Assembly: GCA_030374805.1 (NCBI GenBank)
Contig: JARGSG010000222.1
Location: forward strand, 1 to 64,000
Source of the DNA: Gracilaria gracilis
Lineage: Eukaryota > Rhodophyta > Florideophyceae > Gracilariales > Gracilariaceae
Direction of reading: 5' to 3'
DNA: 64,000 nt
Position numbers and translations under genes: made by a program. Shown here one piece after another: positions 32,002-43,048 of the stretch (positions within the stretch are counted from its first letter, which is position 1; every line of letters starts with the position of its first letter). The notes under the pieces were generated by a model, which was given only the letters and a program-made list of their open reading frames with translations, did not search any database and had not been told where the DNA came from.

Positions 32002-33886
32002 TGTTGGATGTTGACCTAGTGCTGTCACTGAAATCAAAAGTGCAGGGGAGCATGGGCTGTTTTGGAGGGTGCTGCTGGAAAAGCGCATATGCGCGTTTGT
32101 GCAAACTCAACGTGAAACTGGCTTCTGATTGGCTACTGCAAATGTGCCCATGCAACGTAGTGTGTACAAGTGTTATGGCATTACTGGGTTGTTCTGGGCT
32201 ACACGTGTGTAGCTAGCAAAGATTAGTATGCTGTACAGTGTGCACAGTTATGTACGTGAACATGTTGAACACATTGATGCAACTTGGTGCGCTATGGTGA
32301 TGATTCAGGTACAGTCATGAGGATTACACGAACACTGTGGTGACATGTTGTGGGAACTTGTGGCATTGAGTGAATTTGTGGTTACGTGGTACTTGGTGAG
32401 CTGGAGCATACAAATATTGGTGTGGTGTACGGATTACAGTGTATTGGCACAATGTGAATTTGTGCATGGTCATCGTTATGTGTAGGCACGTAACTTGTTG
32501 AGTAGGCACGTAACTTGTTGTGCACTGTTGTGCACTCTTGTGCCTTGTTAGTTGTAAACTGTCATGAATTGTGGCAGTGTTACCATGTTATTTTAGATGA
32601 TGATTGGTAGTATTGAGTGTCCCTGCTTAGTGGGTTGGGTTTTACTCCGAGTGGAAGTAAGCGGTAGTGCGACGACGTAGTGCTATATAGGTTGTGACAG
32701 AAGCACCTCCAAGTAAATCTGAGCCAGAGCTGGCGAACTTCCTTTGCATATCCCCACCTTCCCTTTCCATCAACCTTCCTTTCCCAGCTATAACTTCCAA
32801 CAGGTTATGGGCCCAGCCCCGCTGACCTCTGCCGATATCGTTCGTCTCTCGCCGCTCTCCCACACTGCCGTTCACCCGTTTCGCTGTTTCTCTATCCCCG
32901 TCTTCTCGTTTCGTCGGGTGTGTTGACCGTGTTGTTGTTTGGGGTTTGTATTCTTTCTACGGTTTGCGTTCCTCTCTGAGGGCGTTGTGTTGGTAGTGGT
33001 TCGACGTTGACGCTCTATCGTGATTGTGTTTGGGTGCTCATTGTTGCCCTTGTTGTCGATCGCTATCCGCTTGGTTTGGTCTCCCTCTATTGTTATTTGT
33101 TGCTGGGATCCCCTCGTCGTGTCTGAGGGTTCTGATCCGAGAGGTTGAGACCAATTTTATCGAAGTCTGGGCACTAGGTTTGTGCTCAGCAGTTGTTGTT
33201 GAAGTCCGTGCACTACGTGGGTGCTCGAAAATTTTTTGGTCATCACTGCATTACCTGTGCGACGAACTGCGACAAACGGTTGATCCGAGTAATCGGGGAC
33301 GGGAGCCAGGCGACTTGAACCAAGGCGGACGTGCTGACTAGCGGGCTCCACCGGTCTTTTTGGGCCGATAACGGTGTTGTACCGCGAGCGCTGAAGCTAA
33401 CGGGGTGGCGTGGCATACTGCACTTTGGTTATGGTGTTTGACTTTTGTTTGTTGATCCTGACTGTGTGTTACTTGCTTGGATGGCGGTGAAGGCATCCAT
33501 AAGCAGCTTTTGATCCGTGCAATTGACTCATTGGCTTGTCCAGTAGGCTTTTAGTACAGGGAGGCAACGTATCGAAGGCTGACCTCCCATTGGGATCAGG
33601 CCGCTTGTGATCTTCATTGGTTGCTCGCTAGAAGCGTACCTTGGGTGTCAAAGTAGCTGCTGTTTCACGGTCGCGCAAGTTCTTGCAAGAGATCAGAGAT
33701 GGTTTTACTTGGTGAAGGCATATCTTCGGCCATTAACCATCCTCTGGACGTCTCGTAGAGAGCATCGCGCCTTCTCCTTGAACGCGGGAGAGGGTTGACT
33801 GCAGAAGTCGTTTCCTACCCGGAAGGTCTCCGGGGGTCAGGGGTCCGACACCCTAGGGTACCGGGAATAGTATTTCCTGCCAGTGG
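32002..33886 (+). repeat. Family B LTR shared by two tandem B copies
   Basis: It starts TGTTGGATG after a polypurine tract and runs to the leader end near 33886 (GGGCCCCAC), about 1.9 kb. It is 3' LTR to the pol at 30393-32001 and 5' LTR to the gag starting at 34030. Features: U3 palindrome 32083-32094, inverted CCAAT box near 32127, TATA-like TATATAG near 32684, and the A/B leader module at about 33606-33889. The exact LTR/leader border is uncertain. Confidence 0.85.
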
Positions 33887-36500
33887 GCCCCACTATTGAA
33901 GTTTTATTTGTTTTCATTGTTGTTGTTGTTATTGTTGTTGTCGTTGTCTGTTTGCTGTTGTGGTTTGCTGTTGTCCTGTTGTGGCCGCCATTTTTTTATC
34001 TGGGATCGCTTTTAATCCCACTTTGCGGCATGGACTCGTTCTCTGGGATCAAGATCGAGAAGTTGGGTGAGGATAACTTCCATATCTGGAAGGAGAAAGT
34101 TCAGCTTGTGCTTGCGCTCAAGGATCTCAAGAATCACCTCACCAGCTCTCCACCCATCGATCCAGAAGAATTGTCCAAGTGGGAACCTCGCGACTCAAAG
34201 GCCAGAGCTATCATTGGACTTACGCTCAGTGACGAATATTTGGATCATGTGCGCGATGTGGAGGCTGCTGCCGATGTGTGGAAGGCCATATGCAATGTTT
34301 TCCAGATGAAGACTCTTCTCAATTGAATCAATGCCAGACGTGCTTTTTACACCGCCAAGATGCGTGACGACCAGAAGATGTTGCAATTTATCAATCATAT
34401 TCGTCACTTGGCTTCTGATCTCAAGAGCATGGACGTCCAAGTTGAAGAAAGAGACATTACAATGGACATCTTATGTGGACTGCCGGAACGTTTCGAGTAC
34501 CTCATTGTCGCTATCGACACCACGATCGAAGATTGCGACCCCAGTTTGGAGTTCGTGAAGAGTCGTTTGCTGCAAGAAGAGCAGCGAATGAATGATCCTG
34601 CCAAGGAGCATTCCGGAAGTGACGTAGCTTTGGTTGGGCGTCAGAGGTCATTGAAGTCAATTATATGTTACTATTGTGGCAAGAAGGGTCATATCCAAAA
34701 GAACTGTTACAAGAGACAACTTGATGGAGATAACAAGAATCAAGTCGATGCTGCGCCCACTCGGACGTTTCAGGTCCAGTAAGTGTGAAATCCTTGGGAG
34801 ACTCGCACTACTTTGTCACATTCATCCACGACCACAGCAGGTATTGCTTCTTGTACATGCTCAAAACCAAAGATGAAGTGTGCCAAATGTTCATGAGGTG
34901 GCTAAAGTTTGTGGAAAACCAGACTGGACGAAAGTTGAAAACCATCACCGCACGTAAGAGTGTGCTACGTTCATTGCACACTGACAACGGTGGTGAGTAT
35001 CTGTCCAATCGTTTCCGCAAAGAACTCGAGCGCCAAGGTATTGAACATTAGCGAACAGTGCCATACAATCCACAGCAGAATGGGCTTGCCGAAAGGTTCA
35101 ACCGAACACTCATGGACTTTGTCAGATCGATGTCGCACCACAAACAACTGCCAAAGAACTTTTGGGCTGAATCCTTGAAAGTAGCAGTGTATGTACGCAA
35201 CAGAGTGAACTGCAAAGCCCTTCCTAATAACTCGACTCCATTCGAGCTGTGGTATGGTCAGAACCCTGATGTGAGCAATCTGCGTGTGTTTGGGAGCCGA
35301 TGCTGGTACAAAGTTGTGGATCACAAGCTGAAGAAGCTGAAGGACTGAGCAAAGGAAGCCATCTTCATTGGGTACACTTCTGGGTCCCACGGGTACAAGT
35401 TGTGGGACGGTAAGAAGAGAAAGGTGATTGTGCTAAGAGATGTGAGGTTTGACGAGTCTTCGGGCTTAGAGGACCATGAGAACTGTGAGGAAGAGGACTA
35501 TGCTGACATGGAGTTGAGTGACATGTCTAGTCCAGATGACACCTCCAAATCTGACACATCAAATCACTCCAGTGGAAATGATCCTTCCGCACATGCGCCT
35601 GATGTCCATGATGCGTCTGAGAGTACCAGTGATGGTTCCACATCAGTTCCACATGTTGAGCCTGAAGGGCAAGAGACGCAGCCTGTTCGTAGATCCACAC
35701 GTGAGAGTAAGAAGCCTACGCGTTGGTGGGGTGGAACTGCTCTTCTGACAGCCAGTGATGACACTCCTTCTTCTTATAGTGAAGCTGTGTCACGTCCTGA
35801 TTCCGAAGCATGGAAAAAGGCAATAAAGAGCGAGTACCAGTCGCTGATAGAGTATGACACATGGGATCTAGTGCCTAGGCCAGCAGACAGCAACATGATT
35901 TCGTCCAAAGGGGTGTACGTTCAGAAGTATAAAGCTGCACCATCTGGTGAACCAACTGTGAGGTACAAGGCTCGTATGGTTGCTAGAGGATTCCTGCAGA
36001 TCGAAGGTGTGACTTCCCAGAGATTTATGCACCAGTGGTGAAGTTCACTTGGATCAGGATGATTCTGTCGATTGCAGCTGTGCCAGACTTTCATTTGCAC
36101 CAGATAGATATGAAGATTGCGTTTCTGAACGGCGACCTTGAGGAGACAGCGTATATGGAGCAGCCAAAAGGTTTCACACAGCACGGAAACAAAGATTTGG
36201 TATGTCTTTTGAAGAAAGCCATATATGGGATTAGACAGGCACCAAGGCAGTGGCATGCAAAGATATACACGTTCCTTGTTGATGAGATGAAGTTGAAGCC
36301 CAATGACGCAGATGAGTGTGTGTACACCGGGATAATACTGGGATTTGTGGTTATCATTGCTCTATACGTAGATGAGCTGCTGATAGAAATTCCGAGCATG
36401 AAAACCATGAATCGCGTAAAGGCAGAGCTGTCAACTTGGTTCCGCATGAAAGAACTCAAGGAAGCTCGTCGGTACTTGCTTCTTTGGACTCACCTACGGT

Positions 36501-36522
36501 TAGGGATCGAACCGGACAGATA
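36501..36522. repeat. hAT left terminal inverted repeat
   Basis: Pairs with 41601-41622 at 18 of 22 positions; the outer five bases TAGGG are identical. The target duplication CCTACGGT lies directly outside at 36493-36500. Confidence 0.93.
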
Positions 36523-37924
36523 AAATTTGGAACCTGTCCGTGTGACGGAGGTGTTTGATAGACACTTGCGTACGATAAAGCCTCCTTTCCAACAGAATAC
36601 AAATAGTTTCAAACCACATTAAACCGTAAATGTCCAACACAATTGAAACCAAAAACTACCAAAACGTTATTAGCAACAATACGTGACCATAACCCTTCTG
36701 AAAAATGCTAATATATCAAACTAATTGAGAATACAGTGTGATCTTAAAATTCGTGTTTTCTCGTATAAAATTATAGTTATTAAAATTTTCAGACAAATAT
36801 ATATACGAAAGGGGTCAACATTTTAGACGTTACGGTTCCATTTGGCTGCGCACACGTGGCGTAAGTTGTTTGGACAGAATCGGACAATAAAGAAGACTAC
36901 TGTTTTGCACAATCCTGTCGAGGAACCTCGTCTATATGGTGTGGCCTAGTTGTCTAGGCTGGGCGGGCCAGGTGAGACCAGGCGCTGGGTGGGCGCGCCC
37001 ACCCCGTTTTCAAAATTAACGCCCTTTTGCCACGCTCAATTTTTTGGAAGACATAGATTGCGTCGTGCGATAGCAATTTAGATTTCATGCTTTTGATATC
37101 TGCCCCCAGCGCTCCAAACATACGCTGGTGTGCCGATCGTTTGTTCGCTAGCGCCCTTACATTGCTGTGCTACATTCGGGCTCCTATACAATGTCAATCA
37201 TCGCCGTCGCGTTTCGGGAAAACTACCTTCGTACTGAGGCCATTCTTCAAAAGGCCATTCTTCAAATGCTATTGCGGTTCATGACTTTATCGCCAACCAC
37301 CCCTGCAAAGCGTCTACCATTGCGTTTGTCTTCATAAGCGTACCTTTCCCCAACATCCCGCGCGCCAGACGCCTTTGCGCTTGGTGTGTCCTGCATTTGG
37401 AACCGTACAACCGCCACCTTTTGTCCCGTGTTGTTGCGATGGAATGTGTCAATCCGATACTTCCCCGTGTTTTTTCTCTCTCAAACTAGCCGCCACCGCA
37501 AGTACTGCACTGTATAACGTTTGGTGCACGTCGCCAGCACGTATCCGCACACCACACTGTCTTTTTGAGCGTAGAGACATGCGCATACAAAATTTTGTGC
37601 CTTTACTGGCCATTGGATCGATGTCGCGAATATTGCAAAGATCTAAAAGATGCGATATAGCTACGAAGATCTGAGGAGGTTTAGTTGCTGCTTCCAGCAG
37701 CACGGACGGGGACTGGCGGACGCACATTTTAGCTAGGTTCGTGTCCGTTACCAGCGCGATCTTTAGTGGATGGAGGCACTTGCGCGGCTCTGGCAGCGTT
37801 TCCTTCGGTGCGTGCGTTCATTCCCCTCCGGTGCGACGCGCATCGAAGCGCTCGGTCGGAAGGTTGGATTTAGTGCATTAGCAGCTGCACAGTTTTGAGT
37901 GGCGAGTCCGTCATCAAGTTGACT
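36523..37924. other. hAT left subterminal region, no clear gene
   Basis: The first 350 bp are AT-rich. A GC-rich stretch near 36920-37020 contains TGGGCGGGCC and TGGGTGGGCGCGCCCACCC, the latter a strong inverted repeat (GTGGGCGCGCCCAC at about 36989-37002). Minus-strand frames near 37449-37727 look weakly protein-like, but I recognise no domain and they may be spliced parts of the zinc-finger gene that starts further right. I see no tRNA or other RNA gene. Confidence 0.5.
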
Positions 37925-38341
37925 TTATGGATGGTGGTGCGCCGAGTTTGACGAGTTTGGTTGTTTTTGGCTGAGCTCATCACGGTTTGTTCGATGCCTT
38001 TTTCCACCGAGGTGTTGCTTCATGTTATGCTCACTATTGGTGGCAACGTTACAAAGTTCACACCATGAAGAACTTTTCGAAGGCGTTTGATCCAACGGGT
38101 TGGCTTGGAGCGAGTCTCTCGCGGCAGAGCTTCCGCGTTGCGCATCGTTCCACTTAGATGCTGAGTTAGGTGTAGGACGCCGGCGTTGTTGATTTAGTGA
38201 ACCAAAACTAGCAGCATTCCGGTCGCGAACAGCAACATTCGAATTCGCTGGTACACTTGGACGGAGGGCAGGGGCTGCAGTCCGACATGGTCGGGGTGCG
38301 GGTCGGGGAGCACGTTGGGGGGTCTGAACTGAGATACTCAC
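37925..38341 (-). CDS. Matrin/U1-type C2H2 zinc-finger protein inside the hAT element
   Basis: A frame of 138 codons ends at 37925. After a proline/arginine-rich, likely disordered N-terminal half it has one zinc finger with Cys94, Cys97, His110 and His116 (CX2C, 12 residues, H, 5 residues, H), followed by a basic stretch. That spacing is the matrin/U1-like type found in RNA-splicing and dsRNA-binding proteins. No ATG starts the frame (GTG at 38341). An upstream frame beginning with ATG at 38483 suggests an earlier exon or a frame break. It lies on the transposase strand, about 400 bp after the transposase stop. It may be a captured host gene or a second protein of the transposon; I cannot tell which. 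Confidence 0.55.
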   Translation of the reverse strand: MSISVQTPQRAPRPAPRPCRTAAPALRPSVPANSNVAVRDRNAASFGSLNQQRRRPTPNSASKWNDAQRGSSAARDSLQANPLDQTPSKSSSWCELCNVATNSEHNMKQHLGGKRHRTNRDELSQKQPNSSNSAHHHP

Positions 38342-38735
38342 GCGATGAAAGAGGCATGTTGCTTAGAGCTATGGCGCCGACCGGAACGTGGAATATTCCG
38401 TGGCAACAGCACCCACGGTGCGCATTGAGCACCTGTAAAGAAGGTGGCGATAGAAATGCTGGTAAGGACCAGTCGGACGCCATTACAAGATGTAATTGAG
38501 GCGAAGAACGGGTGTGCTGTACAGAACAGGCGTTTCCGGTTTGATCAGAGCAATCGGGATTGGAGCGTATAAAGAAAGAACGTTCGAATTCATCCCGTAG
38601 ATTTCACACTGTTTCATGTACGGCAGAGCGACCACTCGCGGAAGTAGGACAGTTAGATATGGAAGCCTTCACGAAGTCGTTCGCGAGGGCTTCGAGACCT
38701 TCCACCTCAGGCACTGAAGCCATTTGGCTGCTTTA

Positions 38736-41237
38736 TTACTTGGGCTTAGTATCTACCAATGTTTGACGACAGTGTTGAGGTACAAAAAGGTCTTCTATTA
38801 TGTCCCTCTGCAACTTAGACCGGTCGACTGACAATATACGGTTCACCGTGCTGAAATTGCGCTCGCTGTCCGCCGATGAGACAGGAGTAGAGAGAAATCG
38901 CAATGCTACAGCAGAAAGATTTAGAAATGAGTTTTCAATAGTTAACCAAAACTCGAGAATACCATGTCCATTCGTATCTTACCGTAAAAAAGATAGCATT
39001 TGCTTGCTGAATTTGTGATTTAAATACTTCTTCAGTGTATCCGTTTCAACAAGCTCGTACTCCTGCACATCAAAAATGTCATCCAGACAAAACGATGTGG
39101 AACCGAGCTCGTTTGGGGCAATAGATTTGTTTTCTTTAGGTCCCACACTATTATAGGCAGCATTGGGACACATATCGCTCATCAGTTGGCGAATTAAAAC
39201 GAATCCTCTCTCAATCATGCTGTTCCGTTCATGTATATCCTCGGTGAATCCCAACGGGCGTAAGTAGGGATGTAGAAGGGAACCTGCGGTCCAGGGGTCA
39301 AGCAGTTCTATTTTTTTCAGTAGTACAACAAGATCCCCGCAAAAGTGTTTGTTCAAAAGGCCCTATAAACCTCGAATATGGCCCAAATAGGGCCGAGATA
39401 TGGCCGAGATGTGGCCGTTTAGCTCAAAAATTTCAGAGAACGTGTAACTATGAAAATAAAGGACTTTAGCCAACTGACACGTGTACACCTCGGCCATATT
39501 TAGGCCACATTTGGGTCATATTTCGGCCATATAAAGAAAAATGAAACTTGTTTATCTCCGCTTTTTAAACGTTCTCACAACTTTTCGAGTTAAACGGCCA
39601 CATTTCGGCCATATCTTGGCCATATTTGGGCCATATTCGAGGTTTGTAGGGAGATGTGGGGCTCAAATCGAGGTGCACGAACGACACCGTCGGCCAGAAG
39701 TGTAAGCTGGTTTTTGCACTGAGTTAACAAAGGCAGTATCTTGTGCATGGTGGGGTTTTTCGAGCTCTCAAAGGCAGTTTGAATGTGGCAAACTGGGGCA
39801 AAAGCAGCTGCAATAGCTTCCAATGCAGGGTACTGGATATCCTCGTTTCCTTTTGTTGTAGTCAGAAGTGCATCTAAAGCTTGTTTCTCGGGATCAGAAT
39901 GTTTAGAGTTGACAATATACCTCAAATCTTTCGCAGATTTCAAAAACCGTTGAACCACAACAAAGGTCATACTAAAACGAGTTTCTACCTCCTGCATTGA
40001 AGCAAAACCTGTCTTAAGCATCGAGGTCCAACTCCCGTGCTTGAAAATGCGGACAATCGTTTTCACAAAACCAAGGTCTATGGCAATAAAACTCTTTCGT
40101 CCCTCGTGCATGGTAACAACCTTCTTCATGGCAGTATTTAGTTGATGAGAAATACAACCCATCCATTTTTTGGTAAATGGCACTCTACGGCTTGAAGAAG
40201 AGGCTCCAACGATGCAGGGAATTGTAGCTGCTATATCTGTGACAATGGTCATGTTCTTCATGAACACAGAAAGCTCCAAACCGTACCTTACCATCAAGGT
40301 TTCATCAAGCGCATTTCGCAGTGCATCCGCTGTTGGTGATTCCTTGTGTTCGATGCATAGAAGTAGTTTCGAAACTAAGCGGTGAGACCTTATTCTTGTC
40401 AAAATATGCGGCTCATCCAGCTCAATGTAGTGCACCGTGAGATCATAGAATTTCTTGCCCGTAGTTTCATTCTTCATACCATCACAGGTGACACCTCCCC
40501 CACGAGCCATCACTTGAGAAAGCTCGCTTGACCTAACTTTTTCGCGTTCCTGGTTCGCAAGAAGTTTAACAGCTGCACGAACTGCTGTATCCGACGGCAT
40601 TTACTTTTGATGTCTACTTCAACGTTAAAAGGTAGAGAACGACCTGCATCCACCAAAACCTTCGCAAACTGCATCATACCTCTTATTTCATAACAGAAAC
40701 TAAGGGGTAGTATTCCCGCTGCCATGGCGTAGGCGGCCAAATTGATCACATTTCTTTTCACCGTTTGGATTATTTTTGTAAGCTGTTTGTTGCTTTTGCT
40801 TGGCCGTTTAGCCTGGTGCACTTTCATATGATTCTTCGAAACGGATGTCCCTAATTCAGGATCGAACTTTTTCATGGCTGTCAGATATGGGCAACTTCCA
40901 GAAATTGCAAACGAACAAACAAGCCAGCCGGCATGTTCTTGAGTGTTTTTGTGACAAAGAATATGATAGTTCTTGTAATGCTCCGAACGCATTCTTATTG
41001 TTTGTTTCATTTCTTTTCATGTATTTAAAACAAAGTCCGTTGTTTTACTCTCACAGATGTTGCGCAGTACAAGAGCGGCGTCTTTTTGGACTCAATTGTC
41101 TTGAGCTTTTTTGAGGGTGGTGAAGAACATGTTTGATGCCCATGTGATGGCCTAGTGTTTTTTGTTATCTTTTCTCTTGCCATGGCTGCCTTTGATTGTT
41201 GTTCGAATAGTTTTGGGAAGCACTGTGAACTTTTCAT
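38736..41237 (-). pseudogene. hAT transposase (broken, carries an insertion)
   Basis: Pieces in order on the minus strand: N-terminal basic part (41237-41025); a Cys/His region then an alpha-helical stretch with LPLSFCYEIRGMMQFAK (41010-about 40605); the catalytic-type core (about 40600-39652) with CDGMKNETTGKKFYDLT, IVTDIAATIPCIVG and GCISHQLN, matching the D-W-T.H, TD-aa and C-xx-H-LN landmarks of hAT transposases; then the C-terminal half (39356-38736) ending in TPVSSADSERNFS, the hAT dimerisation signature. Breaks: a frame change near 41020, which could be an intron; a frame change near 40600; a 291-bp fold-back insertion at 39361-39651; and an in-frame TAA at 38979-38981 before the dimerisation region. 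Such breaks should abolish a functional product. Confidence 0.9.
39361..39651. mobile_element. Fold-back (MITE-like) element inside the transposase gene
   Basis: The two ends are long inverted repeats of about 83 bp (39361-39443 and 39569-39651). The outer 60 bp match at all but a few positions (CCCTAYAAACCTCGAATATG outermost). Inside the arms the word ATGGCC recurs about every 11 bp, and a third block of the same words lies near 39485-39535. It carries no ORF of its own and splits the transposase frame. I could not see a clean target duplication. The TIR differs from that of the surrounding hAT, so it was mobilised by another element. Confidence 0.88.
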
Positions 41238-41600
41238 TGTATGGTATCAATCGGATACGGTTTAAAGTTTGATCGTAGCACAGATTGAAAGATGAGAGGG
41301 AAAGCGCATACGGTTGATCAGATGAGACCTTAAAGTGGTTTTAGAACGGATGCAAATGGGCTTTGACAGGGCGTTTGTTTTGATTCGAGTGTAAACGGTC
41401 GAAAATCAAACTTGAACGGTGACATGTGAGTATGCGCCAGAAACGAATACCGTTTACATCAACAATGCCTGTAGAATCTTGGACCGTGGCCGCCGTGTAA
41501 CCGGTTGGAAGTGCCCAATGAGGGGAGGATTTTGGCTTAGATAGAACGCATTTTTCAGTGAACAGTATTTATTCCAAATTGTGGTTTTCGGATCATCCGG

Positions 41601-41622
41601 TATCCGTCTGGTTGGAGCCCTA
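41601..41622. repeat. hAT right terminal inverted repeat
   Basis: The outer end reads CCCTA on the plus strand, followed by the target duplication CCTACGGC at 41623-41630, which continues directly into family B pol sequence. Confidence 0.93.
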
Positions 41623-42175
41623 CCTACGGCTCTACCACTGATCTGGGACTGCACGGCTAGGTGGACTCTAACTGGGCATGCGATGTTGCCAGCCGCAAGT
41701 CTACCAGTGGATATGTGTTCATGATGAGCGGTGGTTCAGTGTCTTGGAGTTCACGTCAGCAGGAAGTGGTTGCGCTGTCAAGTGCTGAAGCTGAGTATGT
41801 GAGTCTGTGCTCTGGTCCCAAGGAAGCAATCTGGCTAAGGCGACTTCGGAACGGCATTGCTATTGTGATTGGAGTTGAAGTGGACGGGTCTGTCAAAGTC
41901 TTGGTTGAACTGACGCCTGTGTACGTTGACAACCAGGGCTCCATCGACCTTGCTCGAAATGGTGTTGTGAACAAGCGAACGAAGCACATCGACATTCGGT
42001 TCCACTTCACTAGAGAGGCTCTGCGTGACAAGTCCATCGTGCTGTTCTACTGTCCAACTGATTCCATGGTTGCCGATATGCTAAACAAGCCTCTTGCCCG
42101 CGTGAAACTCGAGAAGTTTCGCAAGGAGTGTGGAGTACAGCACCTAGAGCTTTGAAGTCAGTGACAGAGGGGGGG

Positions 42176-42776
42176 TGTTGGATGTTGACCTAGTGCTGTC
42201 ACTGAAAGCAAAAGTGCAGGGGAGCATGGGCTGTTTTGGAGGGTGCTGCTGGAAAAGCGCATATGCGCGCTTGTGCAAACTCAACGTGAAACTGGCTTCT
42301 GATTGGCTACTGCAAATGTGCACATGCAACGTAGTGTGTACAAGTGTTATGGCATTACTGGGTTGTTCTGGGCTACACGTGAGTAGCTACCACAGATGCA
42401 AATGCTGGAAAGTATGCACAGTTATGTACGTGGACATGTTGAACACATTGATGCAACTTGGTGCGCTATGGTGATAGGTCAGGTACAGTGATGAGGAGTA
42501 CACGAACACTGGTAACCTGTTGTAGGAACTTTGGGCATTGAGTGAATTTGTGGTTACGTGGTACTTGGTCAGTGGAGCATACACATTACGGCAGTGTGTA
42601 CGGATTTCAGTATGTTGGCACAATGTGAATTTGTGCATGGTCATCGTTATGTGTAGGCACGTAACTTGTTGAGTAGGCACGTAACTTGTTGTGCACTGTT
42701 GTGCACCGTTGTGCATTGTTAGTTGTAAGCTGTCATGAATTGTGGCAGTGTTACCATGTTATGTTAGATGATGATT
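42176..42776 (+). repeat. 3' LTR of second B copy (truncated)
   Basis: It begins TGTTGGATG after the polypurine tract 42166-42175 and carries the U3 palindrome at 42257-42268. It matches 32002-32610 and is cut at about 42776, the right edge of the transposon nest. Confidence 0.9.
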
Positions 42777-43048
42777 GCGTCGATGTTCTCGGAATGCTAG
42801 TTTAGTATGCTAGATCGCTAGTTGTGGAAATAAAAGTCCGAAAAAACTAACATTTTTTGCAGTTCGCACTAGTTGGCAAGGCAAAAAAATATTTTTTTGG
42901 AAATAACGTTTCCGTTCAGTGCAGTTCAACCTTCACCTACTGGAGTTGAAGGCTACTTTTCAGTTCTTCTGCCACCGCTCGTAACTTTACATTCACCACA
43001 CTCGTCAAAAACACTCTAAAAATTTACGAACCCACCACCAGCGCTCCC
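42777..43048. other. Border of transposon nest, no gene seen
   Basis: AT-rich sequence with short A and T runs (42850-42905). No repeat from the left block and no reading frame that I can support. Confidence 0.5.

Larger units (their letters stand above)
36501..41622 (-). mobile_element. hAT-superfamily DNA transposon, 5.1 kb, with TIRs and 8-bp TSD
   Basis: The ends are imperfect inverted repeats: 36501-36522 and 41601-41622, 18 of 22 bases matching, both starting TAGGG at the outside. The flanks are CCTACGGT (36493-36500) and CCTACGGC (41623-41630), a target duplication with one changed base. The undisturbed target is visible in the first B copy near 31450 (ACCTACGGCTC). An 8-bp duplication, TIRs beginning with TAGGG and a transposase ending in the SADSERNFS motif are all hAT hallmarks. 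It holds a broken transposase on the minus strand, a fold-back insertion, a zinc-finger ORF and about 1.4 kb of sequence without clear genes. Confidence 0.95.
33887..42776 (+). mobile_element. Copia family B, second tandem copy, split by a hAT element
   Basis: Gag starts at 34030 (MDSFSGIK) and ends with a zinc knuckle (CYYCGKKGHIQKNC). Integrase follows (HTDNGGEY; ERFNRT region), then a variable acidic linker and RT (AFLNGDLEE) up to 36492. A hAT transposon occupies 36501-41622. After it come RNase H (SSAEAEY, VDNQGSIDLA), the stop near 42155, the polypurine tract and a 3' LTR from 42176 that is cut at about 42776. Compared with the first B copy, parts between gag and integrase and between RT and RNase H are missing. 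About five or more breaks; the copy is dead. Confidence 0.9.

Noticed and set aside
39350-39660. Target-site duplication for the fold-back element
   Set aside because: Flanks TCAAAAGG and AGATGTGG do not match, and shifting the border by a few bases gives no convincing duplication.
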